From NCBI RefSeq assembly GCF_005930495.1, contig NZ_SJEX01000003.1, positions 1-64,000 of the forward strand: a stretch of 64,000 nucleotides of DNA, given 5' to 3'. The position numbers were made by a program, and so were the translations under genes. Numbering within the stretch: the first letter of the stretch is position 1; every line of letters begins with the position of its first letter. Source of the stretch: Modestobacter excelsi (GTDB lineage: Bacteria; Actinomycetota; Actinomycetes; Mycobacteriales; Geodermatophilaceae). The notes under the pieces were generated by a model. The model ran no database searches, was not told the origin of the DNA, and worked only from the letters and a program-made list of their open reading frames with translations. Below are positions 8,278 to 18,021 of this stretch, piece by piece.

Positions 8278-9690
8278 TCACTCGGTCGCCGGCCCGGTGG
8301 GCACCCCGCCGCCGACCACGTAGGTCCGGGCGTTGGTGAACTCCAGCGCGCCGGCCTCGCCGAGCTCACGCCCGTAGCCGCTGCGCTTGGTCCCGCCGAA
8401 GGGCAGCCGGGGGTCCGAGGCGACCACGGCGTTGACGAACAGCGCCCCGGAGGTGATCCGCCGGCCGACGGCCAGCGCGTGCCCGGGGTCCGCGCTCCAC
8501 ACGCTGGCTCCCAGCCCGTACCGGGTGGCGTTGGCCAGGCGTACCGCCTCGTCGTCGTAGGCCACCACGACCACCGCCGCGACCGGTCCGAACGTCTCCT
8601 CGGCCAGCACCGGCATGTCCAGGGTGACGTCGGTGACCACGGTCGGGGCGAAGAACGCACCCGGCCCCGCCAGCGGTGCGCCGCCGGCGAGCACCCGGGC
8701 GCCGGCGGCGACCGACTCGCGGACCTGGCGCTCCAGGCCCTCGCGCAGGTCGGCGCGCGCCAGCGGGCCGACCTGCGTCGCCTCGTCGCGCGGGTCACCG
8801 ACCTGCAGCCCGCGCACGGCCTCGGCGAAGCGGGCGGTGAACTCCTCCGCGACGTCCCGGTGCACGACGAAGCGCTTGGCCGCCAGGCAGCTCTGCCCGG
8901 AGTTGAGGAACCGGCTCCGCACCGCGCCGGCCACGGCGGGCGCCACGTCGGCGTCGGCCAGGACGACGAACGGGTCGGAGCCGCCGAGCTCCAGCAGGCT
9001 CTTCTTGACGGCCCGGCCGGCCGCGGCCGCGACGGCGGCGCCGGCCCGCTCGCTGCCGGTCAGGCTGACCGCGGCGACCCGGTCGTCCGCGATGAGCGCC
9101 CGGCTCGCCTCCGGCACGTCGTCCTCGGCCACCACGATGCTGCGGAAGACGTCCGCCGGCAGGCCGGCGTCGCGGAGCACCCGCTCGATGGCGAGCGCGC
9201 AGCCGGTGACGTTCGGGGAGTGCTTGAGCACGGCGGTGTTGCCCGCCAGCAGGGTCGGGGCGGCGAACCGCAGCACCTGCCAGAACGGGAAGTTCCACGG
9301 CATGACGGCCAGGACGACGCCGATCGGCTCCTGCGCCACCCAGCTGCGCTGCTGCCCACCGGTGTCGACCGGCCGCGGGGCGAGGAAGGCCGGCCCGGAG
9401 TCGGCGTAGAAGTCGCACGCGGTCGCGGACTTCTCCACCTCGGCCCGGGCCTCGCTGATCGGCTTGCCCATCTCCGCGGTCATCAGCGCGGCCAGCTCGC
9501 CGGACTCCTTGCGCAGCTGCGCGCCGATCGCCCGGACCAGCTCGGCGCGTTCCGCGACCGGCCGCGCGGCCCAGGCCGGCTGGGCGGCGTGCACGCCGGC
9601 GAGGACCTGCAGGACCTCGCCGACCCCGGCCGCCGGGTAGGTGGCCAGCACCTGCCCGGTGGCCGGGTCGACGGTGGTGACCTCAGGCAT
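8278..9690 (-). CDS. NAD(P)-dependent aldehyde dehydrogenase, succinate-semialdehyde dehydrogenase type
   Basis: The 470-residue protein oxidises an aldehyde or semialdehyde to the acid. It has the aldehyde dehydrogenase signatures: PWNFPFWQ in the cofactor domain, LELGGSDPF before the catalytic site, and NSGQSC with the catalytic cysteine at residue 268. Overall it resembles short YneI/Sad-type succinate-semialdehyde dehydrogenases. It is the last gene of an operon (13467 to 8278) with a PEP-synthase-like phosphotransferase, an FAH-family hydrolase and an ABM protein, and its start overlaps the ABM gene by eight bases. It probably oxidises an aldehyde intermediate of that pathway; the true substrate is not shown by the sequence. 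Confidence 0.85.
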   Translation of the reverse strand: MPEVTTVDPATGQVLATYPAAGVGEVLQVLAGVHAAQPAWAARPVAERAELVRAIGAQLRKESGELAALMTAEMGKPISEARAEVEKSATACDFYADSGPAFLAPRPVDTGGQQRSWVAQEPIGVVLAVMPWNFPFWQVLRFAAPTLLAGNTAVLKHSPNVTGCALAIERVLRDAGLPADVFRSIVVAEDDVPEASRALIADDRVAAVSLTGSERAGAAVAAAAGRAVKKSLLELGGSDPFVVLADADVAPAVAGAVRSRFLNSGQSCLAAKRFVVHRDVAEEFTARFAEAVRGLQVGDPRDEATQVGPLARADLREGLERQVRESVAAGARVLAGGAPLAGPGAFFAPTVVTDVTLDMPVLAEETFGPVAAVVVVAYDDEAVRLANATRYGLGASVWSADPGHALAVGRRITSGALFVNAVVASDPRLPFGGTKRSGYGRELGEAGALEFTNARTYVVGGGVPTGPATE

Positions 9691-9976
9691 CGATCGTTTC
9701 GTAGGTCTTCACGCTGCGCTCGGCCAGGTACTCGAGGATGTAGCCGAACACGTTCTCCTGGAAGTGCGGCGTGGCCTTGTGGTCCTCGTAGGCCTGGGCG
9801 TCGGCGTACTGCTCGTACAGGAAGAAGGTCTCCGGGTCCTCGGGGTTGACCTGGGCTTGGTAGAAGACGTTGCCCGGCTCGGCCCGGGACAGCGGCGTCA
9901 TCTTCCTGATCACCTCGGTGACCCGCTCGGCCTCTCCGGGCTTGGCCTTCCAGGTGGCTGCGACGACGAACGCCAT
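9683..9976 (-). CDS. Antibiotic biosynthesis monooxygenase (ABM) domain protein
   Basis: This 97-residue protein is one ABM dimeric ferredoxin-like domain. Such proteins act as small cofactor-free oxygenases on quinols or phenolics (YgiN type) or as heme or metabolite-binding proteins. Visible landmarks are the N-terminal strand VVAATWKAKPG, the core NVFYQAQVNPEDP, and FFLYEQYADAQAYEDHKAT, a typical ABM active-face segment with a conserved histidine. It is separated from the FAH gene by one base and overlaps the following aldehyde dehydrogenase by eight bases, so it belongs to the same operon. The placement suggests a role on an aromatic or quinol intermediate, but this is inference. Confidence 0.8.
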   Translation of the reverse strand: MAFVVAATWKAKPGEAERVTEVIRKMTPLSRAEPGNVFYQAQVNPEDPETFFLYEQYADAQAYEDHKATPHFQENVFGYILEYLAERSVKTYETIDA

Positions 9977-9977
9977 G

Positions 9978-10832
9978 TCAGTGGTCCTTCCGGTTGGGTG
10001 TGCCGACGGTGTTGCGGAGGACGCCGATCGGGCCGGCCTCCATCTCGATGACGTCCCCCGGCTGGATCCAGCGGTCCAGCTCGAGGCCCGAGCCCCCGGT
10101 GGCGGTGCCCGAGCCGAGCACCTCGCCGGGGAGCAGGGTCTGGTCCTGCGCGGCGTAGGCGATCAGGTCGCCGAACGAGTGGTGCATGGCGGAGATGCGG
10201 TCACCGCCCCACCGCTCGCCGTTGACCCGGACCTCGAGCTCCAGGGTGTCCAGGTCGACCTCGTCCGGGGTGACGATGCACGGGCCGAGCGCGTTGGAGC
10301 CGTCCCACTCCTTCGCCTTGGCCGGGCCCATGCCGATCGGCAGCTCCCGGCGCTGCACGTCCCGGGCGGACACGTCGTTCCAGATCGTGTAGCCGAAGAC
10401 GAAGCCGAGGGCGTCCTCGGCGCGGACGTCCCGGCACCGCCGGCCGATGACGGCCGCCAGCTCCAGCTCGTGGTCGAGCTGCGCGCTGTAGGAGGGCCAC
10501 GGCAGCACCGTGTCCGGGCCGGTGACCGTCGTCCCCGTGCTGCGGTAGAAGACCGGGGTGTCGTACCACTCCGCGGGCACCGCGCGGCCCAGGTTCCGGT
10601 AGGCGTTGAGCAGGTGCCCCTCGAAGGCGAGGAAGTCGCGGAAGGACCGGGGGACCAGCGGGGCGAGCAGCCGCGCGCCCGGCACCGCCCGCTCCGCCGC
10701 GATCGGCGCGCCGGCCTCGATGAAGGCCACCATGTCGCCGTCGAACCCGACGTCGAGCACGGTGCCGCCGTCGAGCCGACCCACCCGCGGGGCGTCGCCC
10801 GGGGACGGCGACGCGAAGGTCACGAACCGCAC
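9978..10832 (-). CDS. Fumarylacetoacetate hydrolase (FAH) family protein
   Basis: This 284-residue protein has the FAH fold: a short N-terminal domain, then a catalytic domain with the metal-binding carboxylates in LDHELELA, the core GYTIWNDVSARD, and GSGTATGGSG near the end. FAH relatives hydrolyse acylpyruvates and similar 1,3-diketo acids, or act as decarboxylases and isomerases in aromatic catabolism. I chose the GTG at 10832 because it follows the stop of the phosphotransferase small subunit by two bases, and an upstream start would run into that gene. It belongs to the operon from 13467 to 8278. The substrate is unknown; a C-C or ester cleavage step late in the pathway is a reasonable guess. 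Confidence 0.85.
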   Translation of the reverse strand: MRFVTFASPSPGDAPRVGRLDGGTVLDVGFDGDMVAFIEAGAPIAAERAVPGARLLAPLVPRSFRDFLAFEGHLLNAYRNLGRAVPAEWYDTPVFYRSTGTTVTGPDTVLPWPSYSAQLDHELELAAVIGRRCRDVRAEDALGFVFGYTIWNDVSARDVQRRELPIGMGPAKAKEWDGSNALGPCIVTPDEVDLDTLELEVRVNGERWGGDRISAMHHSFGDLIAYAAQDQTLLPGEVLGSGTATGGSGLELDRWIQPGDVIEMEAGPIGVLRNTVGTPNRKDH

Positions 10833-10834
10833 GG

Positions 10835-11701
10835 TCAGATGGTGGTGATCGGCCGCGACTGCAGCAGGTAGAGGTCGCCTGCGGCGTCGAAGGCCCACTC
10901 GATGTCCTGCGGCTGCCCGTGCAGCCCGGCGAGCGCCAGCCCCATCTGCGCCAGCGCGACGCACTCGCCGTCGCTGAGCACGCGCTCGGAGTCGACGATC
11001 TTGGACTTCTTCACGTCCCCCGCGCGGGAGAGCGTGTAGTTGTCCGGGGTGGTCTCGCCGGACACGACCGCCTCGCCGAGCCCGCGAGCCGCCTCGACCA
11101 CCATCCGGTCCTTGCGGCCGTGCACCGGGTCGACGGTGAACAGGACGCCGGACTTCTGGCTGTCGACCATCTGCTGGACGACGACGGCCATCGCCACGTC
11201 CTCCAGCGACCCCTTCTCCTGCCGGTAGAAGACGGCGCGGTCGGTGAAGAAGGACAGCCAGCACTCCACGACGTGGTGCAGCACCGCCTCGAGCCCGTCG
11301 GTGTTGAGGAAGGTCTCCTGCTGGCCGGCGTAGCTGGCGCCCGCCGAGTCCTCGGCGCAGGCCGACGACCGGACGGCGACCAGGCCGGTGAGCCGGGCGT
11401 ACTCGGCCTCGATCAGCTCGCGGGGCGGCTGGGCGGCGGCCACCAGCGCGCGGGCGGCCTCGACGTCCTTGTGCCGCATCGCGTCCCGCAGGGCCGCGGT
11501 GTCGACCGCGGCCTCGAAGGCCGCCGAGGTGATGACGAACCCGGGCGGGACGGGCAGCCCCTCGGCGGTCATGGTGGCCAGGCTCGCGCCCTTGCCGCCG
11601 GTCAGCTCGACCTCCTGGCAGCGGGGGTCGGCGAAGGGCAGCACCAGCGGGGCGTCCGTCGGCACGGTGGTCTCCTCGGTCGGGGGGAGGGTGGCGGTCA
11701 T
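10835..11701 (-). CDS. PEP synthase-like ATP-binding subunit (PPDK N-terminal domain), PpsB/CreI-like
   Basis: This 288-residue protein corresponds only to the ATP-grasp, pyruvate-phosphate-dikinase N-terminal part of PEP synthase. Features are GGKGASLATM near the N-terminus, AVRSSACAEDSAGASYAGQ in the nucleotide loop, and the C-terminal DIEWAFDAAGDLYLLQSRP. There is no swivelling phosphohistidine domain; that is supplied by the preceding gene, whose stop shares one base with this start (TGATG). This split matches phenylphosphate synthase of anaerobic phenol degraders and the 4-cresol-phosphorylating CreH/CreI pair of corynebacteria, where this subunit uses ATP to phosphorylate the partner's histidine. 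I infer a kinase-like activation of a hydroxylated substrate. Confidence 0.85.
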   Translation of the reverse strand: MTATLPPTEETTVPTDAPLVLPFADPRCQEVELTGGKGASLATMTAEGLPVPPGFVITSAAFEAAVDTAALRDAMRHKDVEAARALVAAAQPPRELIEAEYARLTGLVAVRSSACAEDSAGASYAGQQETFLNTDGLEAVLHHVVECWLSFFTDRAVFYRQEKGSLEDVAMAVVVQQMVDSQKSGVLFTVDPVHGRKDRMVVEAARGLGEAVVSGETTPDNYTLSRAGDVKKSKIVDSERVLSDGECVALAQMGLALAGLHGQPQDIEWAFDAAGDLYLLQSRPITTI

Positions 11702-13467
11702 CAGAGGGCACCGACCGGGGCCGAGGCCGGGACGTCGCTGACGATCTCCACGCGGCCGGTGGAGCCGTTGACCCTGACCCGGTCCCCGGTCTTGATCCGG
11801 CGGGTGGCGTCGGAGGTGCCGACGACGGCGGGGATGCCGAACTCGCGGGACACGACGGCGGGGTGCGAGGCCATGCCGCCGGCATCGGTGACCAGGCCGG
11901 AGATCTTGGTGAACAGCACGACCCAGGACGGGCTGGTCATCCGGCAGACGATGATCTCGTCGCGCTGCACCTCGCCGAACTGCTCGGCGGAGAGGACGAC
12001 GCGGGCGGTGCCCTCGACGACGCCGGCCGAGGCCGGCAGGCCGGGGATCTCGGCGTCGTGCGAGGGGGCCGGCCGGTTCAGCTTCTCCGGGAAGGCCCAC
12101 AGCGACCAGTAGGGGAAGCCCACCTGGTCGGCGGTGGCGGTGCCGATCCAGTCCCGTGGCCGCACCTCGTAGGCGTCCTCCCGAGCGTCCCGGCGGTCAC
12201 CGACCAGCTCCTGGGCGTCGAAGGAGTTGCTGCCGGCCATCAGCCGGCGCAGCTCGTTGTAGCGGAGGTACATGACGTCCTCGGCGTCGTCGAGCCGGCC
12301 CTCCTCGACCAGCTTGCGGCCGATCGCGACGAGCACCAGCCGCACCCGGGCGTTGGTGCCCTGGTCGATGTAGAAGTGGTGGTCCGGGGTGAGCGGGTTC
12401 ATCCGCAGGCTGAGCTCGAGCGCCCGCTCCAGCTCCTCGTGCGCCGGCCCGGGCTCGACGCCCTCGAACACCTCGGCCTTGGCCTTCTCCAGGTCGTCGG
12501 CGACGGCCTGCAGCTCGGCCGGGTAGTCGTAGTCGCTCTCCAGGTAGCCGCGAATCGCCTCGACGATCGGCGCCGGGTCCTCCCGCCACGTCCGGAACGA
12601 GAACTCGTGGGCGTACATCGACTTGTAGCCGAAGGTCTGCTGGTAGGGCTCGATGTGCTCGGCGATGAAGGCCCGGCCGGCCTCGGTGCCCTCCAGCGCC
12701 CGGAGCACGTCGCCGGCGGTGGCCTTCTCGAACGCGCGGGCGACCTCGCCCTGCTCCTTCGCGACCAGCTCCTTGATCTTCCAGAGCTCCTCGATGGAGT
12801 CCCAGTTGCGGTTGACCGTCGAGCTCTGCAGCCGGCCCATCAGGGCGGAGTGGTCGCCCTCGCCCTTGGCGGCGGCGACCGCGGCGTTCAGCGCCAGGGT
12901 CGAGGAGAACTGGGCGAAGTTGAGCACCCAGTGGATCTGCCAGTGCCGGTCGTGCATGTCGATCGCGTCCTCGAGCAGGATCGCGAGCTCGACCAGGCTG
13001 GCGGCGTCGTGGTCGTAGGTGTCGAAGCGGACGAAGTTGCGCTCCATCTCCGGGCGCAGCCGGTCCCGCCACCAGACGAGGAAGTGCTCGGCGTAGTAGG
13101 GGAGCGTCCAGCCCATGTAGGCGCCGAGCTCGGCCGGGTCCTCGGCGTCCAGCGGCACGCGCGGGGTGTACCGCGCTCCGTACTCGGAGGCCTCCGCGGA
13201 CAGCCCCGGGGTGGCCGGGATGGCCGCCGTGTACACGTAGCCGTTGACGACCTTGGAGATCCAGTCGGACGCGAACGGCGTGCCGAAGCGCCGGAACATG
13301 TAGTCGCACTTGAGCCACCAGCCGCCGATGTCGGCGTACATCGGCGAGATCGGGTTGGGGATGTGCAGGTCGTCGTGCACCCAGAAGAGCTCCTGCTGGC
13401 CCTCCTCCCACTGCACCGGGAACTCGTCGTCCCCGAAGAAGGTCGCCAGGACCGTGTCGTCGCTCAT
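11701..13467 (-). CDS. PEP synthase-like phosphohistidine subunit, PpsA/CreH-like
   Basis: The 588-residue protein carries the mobile phosphohistidine domain of PEP-utilising enzymes at its C-terminal end: GGMASHPAVVSREFGIPAVV, with the phospho-accepting histidine at residue 535. The first 480 residues are rich in Trp, Tyr and acidic residues and probably form the substrate-binding part. It lacks both the ATP-grasp domain (encoded by the next gene) and the TIM-barrel PEP domain of true PEP synthase. Size and layout resemble the large subunit of phenylphosphate synthase and CreH. The ATG at 13467 is preceded by GGAG. It opens an operon of five genes, with a predicted promoter and an operator-like motif at 13548-13560. 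The acceptor substrate is not known. Confidence 0.85.
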   Translation of the reverse strand: MSDDTVLATFFGDDEFPVQWEEGQQELFWVHDDLHIPNPISPMYADIGGWWLKCDYMFRRFGTPFASDWISKVVNGYVYTAAIPATPGLSAEASEYGARYTPRVPLDAEDPAELGAYMGWTLPYYAEHFLVWWRDRLRPEMERNFVRFDTYDHDAASLVELAILLEDAIDMHDRHWQIHWVLNFAQFSSTLALNAAVAAAKGEGDHSALMGRLQSSTVNRNWDSIEELWKIKELVAKEQGEVARAFEKATAGDVLRALEGTEAGRAFIAEHIEPYQQTFGYKSMYAHEFSFRTWREDPAPIVEAIRGYLESDYDYPAELQAVADDLEKAKAEVFEGVEPGPAHEELERALELSLRMNPLTPDHHFYIDQGTNARVRLVLVAIGRKLVEEGRLDDAEDVMYLRYNELRRLMAGSNSFDAQELVGDRRDAREDAYEVRPRDWIGTATADQVGFPYWSLWAFPEKLNRPAPSHDAEIPGLPASAGVVEGTARVVLSAEQFGEVQRDEIIVCRMTSPSWVVLFTKISGLVTDAGGMASHPAVVSREFGIPAVVGTSDATRRIKTGDRVRVNGSTGRVEIVSDVPASAPVGAL

Positions 13468-13547
13468 GCCCACTCCGTCGTGAGTCGTGTCTGGTGCCGT
13501 ACCGGCGCGGTGCTCCCGGCAGCCGTTGCGGGCCCGCGCGGCGAACA

Positions 13548-13560
13548 ATCGATAATCAAG
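13548..13560 (-). promoter_or_regulatory. Site A: GntR-type operator candidate plus promoter for the phosphotransferase operon
   Basis: ATCGATAATCAAG at 13548-13560 matches the left half of the shared ATCGAT-N-ATCGAT motif exactly. On the minus strand a TTGACG -35 box at 13583-13578 lies 17 bases before CTTGAT (13560-13555), so the motif covers the -10 region about 80 bases before the ATG at 13467. Confidence 0.6.
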
Positions 13561-13644
13561 CAGATGGGTGCGACACGCGTCAACCCTCTGCGGTGACGCA
13601 GGTCGCACGAGGGTCCCGGACGCGTCGGCCTGGCGTGCCGGCGC

Positions 13645-13687
13645 TTGACAGCGCGCGGAGCTGCGGGGCTCACTATCGATAACCGCG
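13645..13687 (+). promoter_or_regulatory. Site B: GntR-type operator candidate upstream of the first GntR gene
   Basis: A consensus TTGACA -35 box stands at 13645-13650. ATCGAT at 13675-13680 is a perfect left half of the shared motif; the right half (ACCGCG) is degenerate. It is the weakest of the nine sites. A further ATCGATGAG half-site starts at 13705. The position just before the GntR gene suggests autoregulation. Confidence 0.45.
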
Positions 13688-14392
13688 CCGCCGCAGCGGA
13701 GGCGATCGATGAGAGGGGCCCCGCATGGCACCGGCGCCGCAGCGTCCCGTCCTGCTCCGGGAGGCGATCAAGGAGCGCATCGTCGAGCGCATCCTCGACG
13801 GGACCTACGGGCCGGGGGAGCGCATCGTGGAGAGCGCCGTCGCCGCGGAGTTCGGCGTCAGCCAGGCCCCGGTCCGGGAGGCGCTGCGCGACCTGGAGGC
13901 GATGCGCTTCGTCGAGTCCCAGCCGCACCGCGGCGCGCGGGTGCGCGAGGTGAGCACCGAGGAGCTCGTCCAGATCTACCCGGTGCGGGCGGCGCTGGAG
14001 GAGGTGGCCGGCCGGGAGGCGGCGCCGCGGATCACCGAGGAGCAGCTCGCGCTGCTCGGTGAGGAGCTCGCCGGCATGCGCCGGGCCGCCGACGCCGGCG
14101 ACCTGCACGCGCTGATGGTCCACGACACCCGCTTCCACGAGGTGATCGTCGAGGCCGCCGGCAACCAGGTGCTGCTCGACGTCTGGCGCTCCCTGCGGGT
14201 GGAGGCCCGCAGCCTGGTCAGCGCGCTGAAGAGCCACTCCGACCTGCACTCGATCGCCGAACTGCACCGGCCGGTGCTGCAGGCCGTGCAGTTCCGCGAC
14301 CCCGACTTCCTGGGCCGGGAGATGCGCGCCCACATCGAGTTCTTCGGCGCCTCGGTCATCTCCCACCTGCGCAAGGGCGCGCCCCCGGCGCC

Positions 14393-15110
<718 letters not shown>

Positions 15111-15118
<8 letters not shown>

Positions 15119-15872
15119 GGGCCTTCCCCAGGTAGAGGTCGTGGACGCGCTGGTCGGCCCGGATCTCGGTCGGCGTGCCCTCGACGATCACGACGCCGTC
15201 GTGCATCATCGTCACCCGCTCGGCCACGGTCAGGGCCACGTCCATGTCGTGCTCGATCAGGAGCAGCGTCACGTCCCGGTCGAGGGACAGCAGCAGCGCG
15301 GTGAGCAGCTGCCGCTCCGACCGGGACAGACCTGCCGCCGGTTCGTCCAGCAGCAGCATCCGCGGCTCGGCCACCAGCGCCAGGCCGATCTCCAGCTGCC
15401 GCTGCTCGCCGTGCGACAGGTCGCCGGCGAGGGTGGCCAGCCGGTCGGTCATGCCGACGCTCTCCGCGGTCCGCCGGGCCTGCTCCCGGGCCGTGCGGTC
15501 GCGGCCGGTGCGCAGCAGCCGGAGGCGGCCGCCGGACACCCCGATGGCCGCCAGGTACAGGTTGTCCTCGACCGTCAGCCCGGTCAGCAGCCGGGAGGTC
15601 TGGAAGGTCCGGGACAACCCCATCCGGGTCCGCTGCCGGGCGCCCAGGCGGGTGACGTCGGCGCCGAACAGCTCGATGCTGCCGGCGGTGGGGGTGTCCG
15701 CCCCGGCGACCAGGTTGAACAGGGTGGACTTGCCGGCCCCGTTGGGCCCGAGCACGGCCCGGCGCTCACCGGGTGCGATGTCGAGCGCCACGTCGCCGAC
15801 CGCGACCACCCCTCCGAAGCGCCGGGTCAGGCCGCGGACCCGCAGCACGGGACCGGTCGCAGCGCCGGTCAT
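15111..15872 (-). CDS. Branched-chain amino acid-type ABC transporter ATP-binding protein (LivG-like)
   Basis: This 253-residue protein is the second ATPase of the importer. It shows Walker A (GPNGAGKST), the signature (LSHGEQRQLEIG, with H in place of the second G as is common in LivG), and Walker B (LLLDEP). The MGLSRTFQTSRLL segment after the Q-loop is characteristic of LivG. The ATG at 15872 overlaps the LivM stop by four bases (ATGA), so the subunits are made in a coupled way. The long N-terminal extension open in this frame lies inside LivM and is not part of the gene. Confidence 0.88.
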
Positions 15873-16903
15873 CGGGCACCTCCGGAGGACACCGGGACGG
15901 GGGGCGCGGGGGTGCTCGGCGCGGCCGGTGGAGGCGCTCCGCCCGCAAGGCGGTGGCGCAGCCAGGAGCCCGCGCTGCCGAGCAGGCCGACCACGCCGCC
16001 GGGGGACACCAGCACGATGACCAGGAAGACCACGCCCAGCCAGGTGGTGAAGCGGTCGGTCCACCCGCGCAGGTAGGTGTCGCAGAGGGTGTAGATGAGC
16101 GCGCCGACCCAGGCGCCCTCGAGCCGGTTCAGCCCGCCGATGACGGCCGTGGTCAGCACCAGGATGGCGATCGCCAGCGAGATCGAGCCGGCCGACATGC
16201 GCGTGTTCGACCACGCCGAGAGGACCCCGGCCGCGCCGGCGACCGGTGCGGCGAGGGTGAACCCCAGGATGCGGTGCAGCCGCACGTTGTAGCCCAGCGC
16301 CGCCATGCGGACCGGGTCGTCGCGCACGCCCTGCAGGGCCAGCCCGAACGCCGTCCGGGAGACGTGCCGGAGGCCCAGGAAGGCCAGGACGGAGACGACG
16401 AGCAGGAACCAGTACATCCGGGCCGGGTCCTGGACCGGGTCGCCGAGCACGGCGGGCGGTCGGACGCCGTTGATGCCCTCGTGCGCCCCGAAGGTGGGCA
16501 CCGCGGCGAAGTAGAAGTAGGTCACCTGGGCGAAGGCCAGCGTGATGATGAGGAAGTAGATGCCCTGGCTGCCGCTGGCCACCGCGCCGAAGAGCAGGCC
16601 GACGGCGGTGGCGGCGAGGATGCCGGCCAGCGCCGCGGCCCACGGGTCCCACCCGGACTCCACCGACAGCCGCGCGGCGATCAGCCCGGCCACGCCGAAC
16701 AGCGCCGTCTGGGCCAGCGACACCATGCCGCCGTAGCCGGACAGGAAGGTCAGGCTCACCGCCACGATCCCGAGCCACAGAGACGTGAGGCCGACCTGGC
16801 TGGTGAAGAAGGTGGTGCACAGCACCGGTACCAGGGCGACGACGACGAGCACCACCGCGAGCGCACCGCGGGTGCCGAGGGTCAGCATCCGGTCCATCGT
16901 CAT
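15869..16903 (-). CDS. Branched-chain amino acid-type ABC transporter permease (LivM-like)
   Basis: This 344-residue membrane protein has about nine or ten hydrophobic segments, with LivM landmarks: GYGGMVSLAQTALFGVAG near the third helix and RDDPVRMAALGYNVRLHRI, the cytoplasmic loop that contacts the ATPase. The C-terminal tail is Pro/Ala-rich. I use the ATG at 16903, which overlaps the LivH stop by four bases. With LivH it forms the membrane channel of the importer. A second in-frame ATG two codons later is an equally possible start. Confidence 0.87.
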   Translation of the reverse strand: MTMDRMLTLGTRGALAVVLVVVALVPVLCTTFFTSQVGLTSLWLGIVAVSLTFLSGYGGMVSLAQTALFGVAGLIAARLSVESGWDPWAAALAGILAATAVGLLFGAVASGSQGIYFLIITLAFAQVTYFYFAAVPTFGAHEGINGVRPPAVLGDPVQDPARMYWFLLVVSVLAFLGLRHVSRTAFGLALQGVRDDPVRMAALGYNVRLHRILGFTLAAPVAGAAGVLSAWSNTRMSAGSISLAIAILVLTTAVIGGLNRLEGAWVGALIYTLCDTYLRGWTDRFTTWLGVVFLVIVLVSPGGVVGLLGSAGSWLRHRLAGGAPPPAAPSTPAPPVPVSSGGAR

Positions 16904-17931
16904 CGTGCCTTCCCGAAGAGTCCGGTCGGCCGCACCGCGAGGATCACGGCGAGCAGCACGAAGGTGAGCAGGGCGGAGAGGTTGGAGTACTCGGCCGGCA
17001 GGTACGCCCCTGCGTACTGGTCGACCAGGCCCAGCAGCAGCGCGCCGAGGGCCGCGCCCCCGAGGCTGCCCATGCCGCCCACGATCACCACGACGAGCGC
17101 GCTGACCAGGAAGGACTGGTCCTGACCCGGGGCCAGGGACAGCGCCGTGCCGGCGAAGACGCCACCCAGGCCGGCCAGCGCGGAGCCGACGAAGAAGGCG
17201 GCCGCGAACACCCGCTGGACGTTGACGCCCAGGGCCGAGGTCATCTGGGTGTCGTCGACGCCGGCCCGGACGACCATGCCGACCCGGGTGCGGGTGTAGA
17301 CCAGCCAGAAGAGCAGGCCGACCACGAGGGCGGCGACCAGCATCGCGAGGCGGAACCGCGGGTAGGAGAGGTCGTAGACACCCAGCGACAGCGGCTGGGC
17401 CAGCCACTCGGGTGGCGCGATCGCCGTCGGGGTGGCGCCGAAGTGGGCCAGCATCTGGTCGGCCAGGATCAGCGAGACGGCGATGGTGATCAGCGCCTGC
17501 CGGAGGTCCTGGCCCTGGTTCCAGCGCAGGAACAGCTGGTGCACGACCAGGCCGACCAGCCCGCTGGCGCCCATCGCCAGCACGGCGGCCAGCCACCAGG
17601 ACATGCCGGCGTCCTGCACCAGCTCGAGCGCGACGTAGCCGCCGAGCAGGAACAGCGCGCCGTGGGCGAGGTTGGTGACCCGGAGCAGGCCGAAGATCAG
17701 CGTCAGCCCGCTGGCGCTGATGAAGTACAGCCCGGCCAGGGTGAGGCCGTTGAGCGTGATGAGGATGAACGTCGGGACGTTGCCCTCGGTGCCGAGGCCC
17801 TTCTCGAAGGCCTGCAGCAGCACCCCCAGCAGCCCGAGGACGCCGACCACCACGGCGGCCGTGGCAGCCACCGGGAGCCGTGGACGCGGTCGGGGGGTGG
17901 AGCGGCTGGCCGCTGCTGTCCGTGTCGCCAT
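16900..17931 (-). CDS. Branched-chain amino acid-type ABC transporter permease (LivH-like)
   Basis: This 343-residue permease has about eight membrane segments after a basic, Ser/Pro-rich N-terminus. GLTLIFGLLRVTNLAHGALFL is split here by family convention into GLTLIFGLLRV and NLAHGALF, the LivH hallmark, and ALGVNVQRVF marks the ATPase-coupling loop. It is the first gene of the minus-strand importer operon; the binding protein is encoded elsewhere (22746). The ribosome site before the ATG at 17931 is weak. A TTGACG-N17-TGACAT promoter and site C lie upstream in the gap shared with the divergent UPF0261 gene. Confidence 0.87.
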   Translation of the reverse strand: MATRTAAASRSTPRPRPRLPVAATAAVVVGVLGLLGVLLQAFEKGLGTEGNVPTFILITLNGLTLAGLYFISASGLTLIFGLLRVTNLAHGALFLLGGYVALELVQDAGMSWWLAAVLAMGASGLVGLVVHQLFLRWNQGQDLRQALITIAVSLILADQMLAHFGATPTAIAPPEWLAQPLSLGVYDLSYPRFRLAMLVAALVVGLLFWLVYTRTRVGMVVRAGVDDTQMTSALGVNVQRVFAAAFFVGSALAGLGGVFAGTALSLAPGQDQSFLVSALVVVIVGGMGSLGGAALGALLLGLVDQYAGAYLPAEYSNLSALLTFVLLAVILAVRPTGLFGKAR

Positions 17932-17965
17932 CAACGCACCGAGCCCTTCGCGCCCTTGCGGGGGA

Positions 17966-17978
17966 ACCGATAATCGAT
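17966..17978. promoter_or_regulatory. Site C: GntR-type operator candidate between LivH and the UPF0261 gene
   Basis: The sequence ACCGATAATCGAT is, on the minus strand, ATCGATTATCGGT, identical over 13 bases to site E before the binding-protein gene. For livH, TTGACG (18012-18007), 17 bases and TGACAT (17989-17984) place the site at the transcription start. For the plus strand, TTGCGG (17956-17961), 17 bases and TAGGCA (17979) flank it. One site could control both directions. Confidence 0.7.
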
Positions 17979-18021
17979 TAGGCATGTCACCACATGACCT
18001 GAGGCACGTCAAGGAGCCGCC

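Noticed and set aside
10835-13467. Annotation of the split PEP-synthase-like pair as a proven phenylphosphate synthase for anaerobic phenol degradation
   Set aside because: No phenylphosphate carboxylase genes or third CBS-domain subunit are present; only the domain layout supports the comparison.
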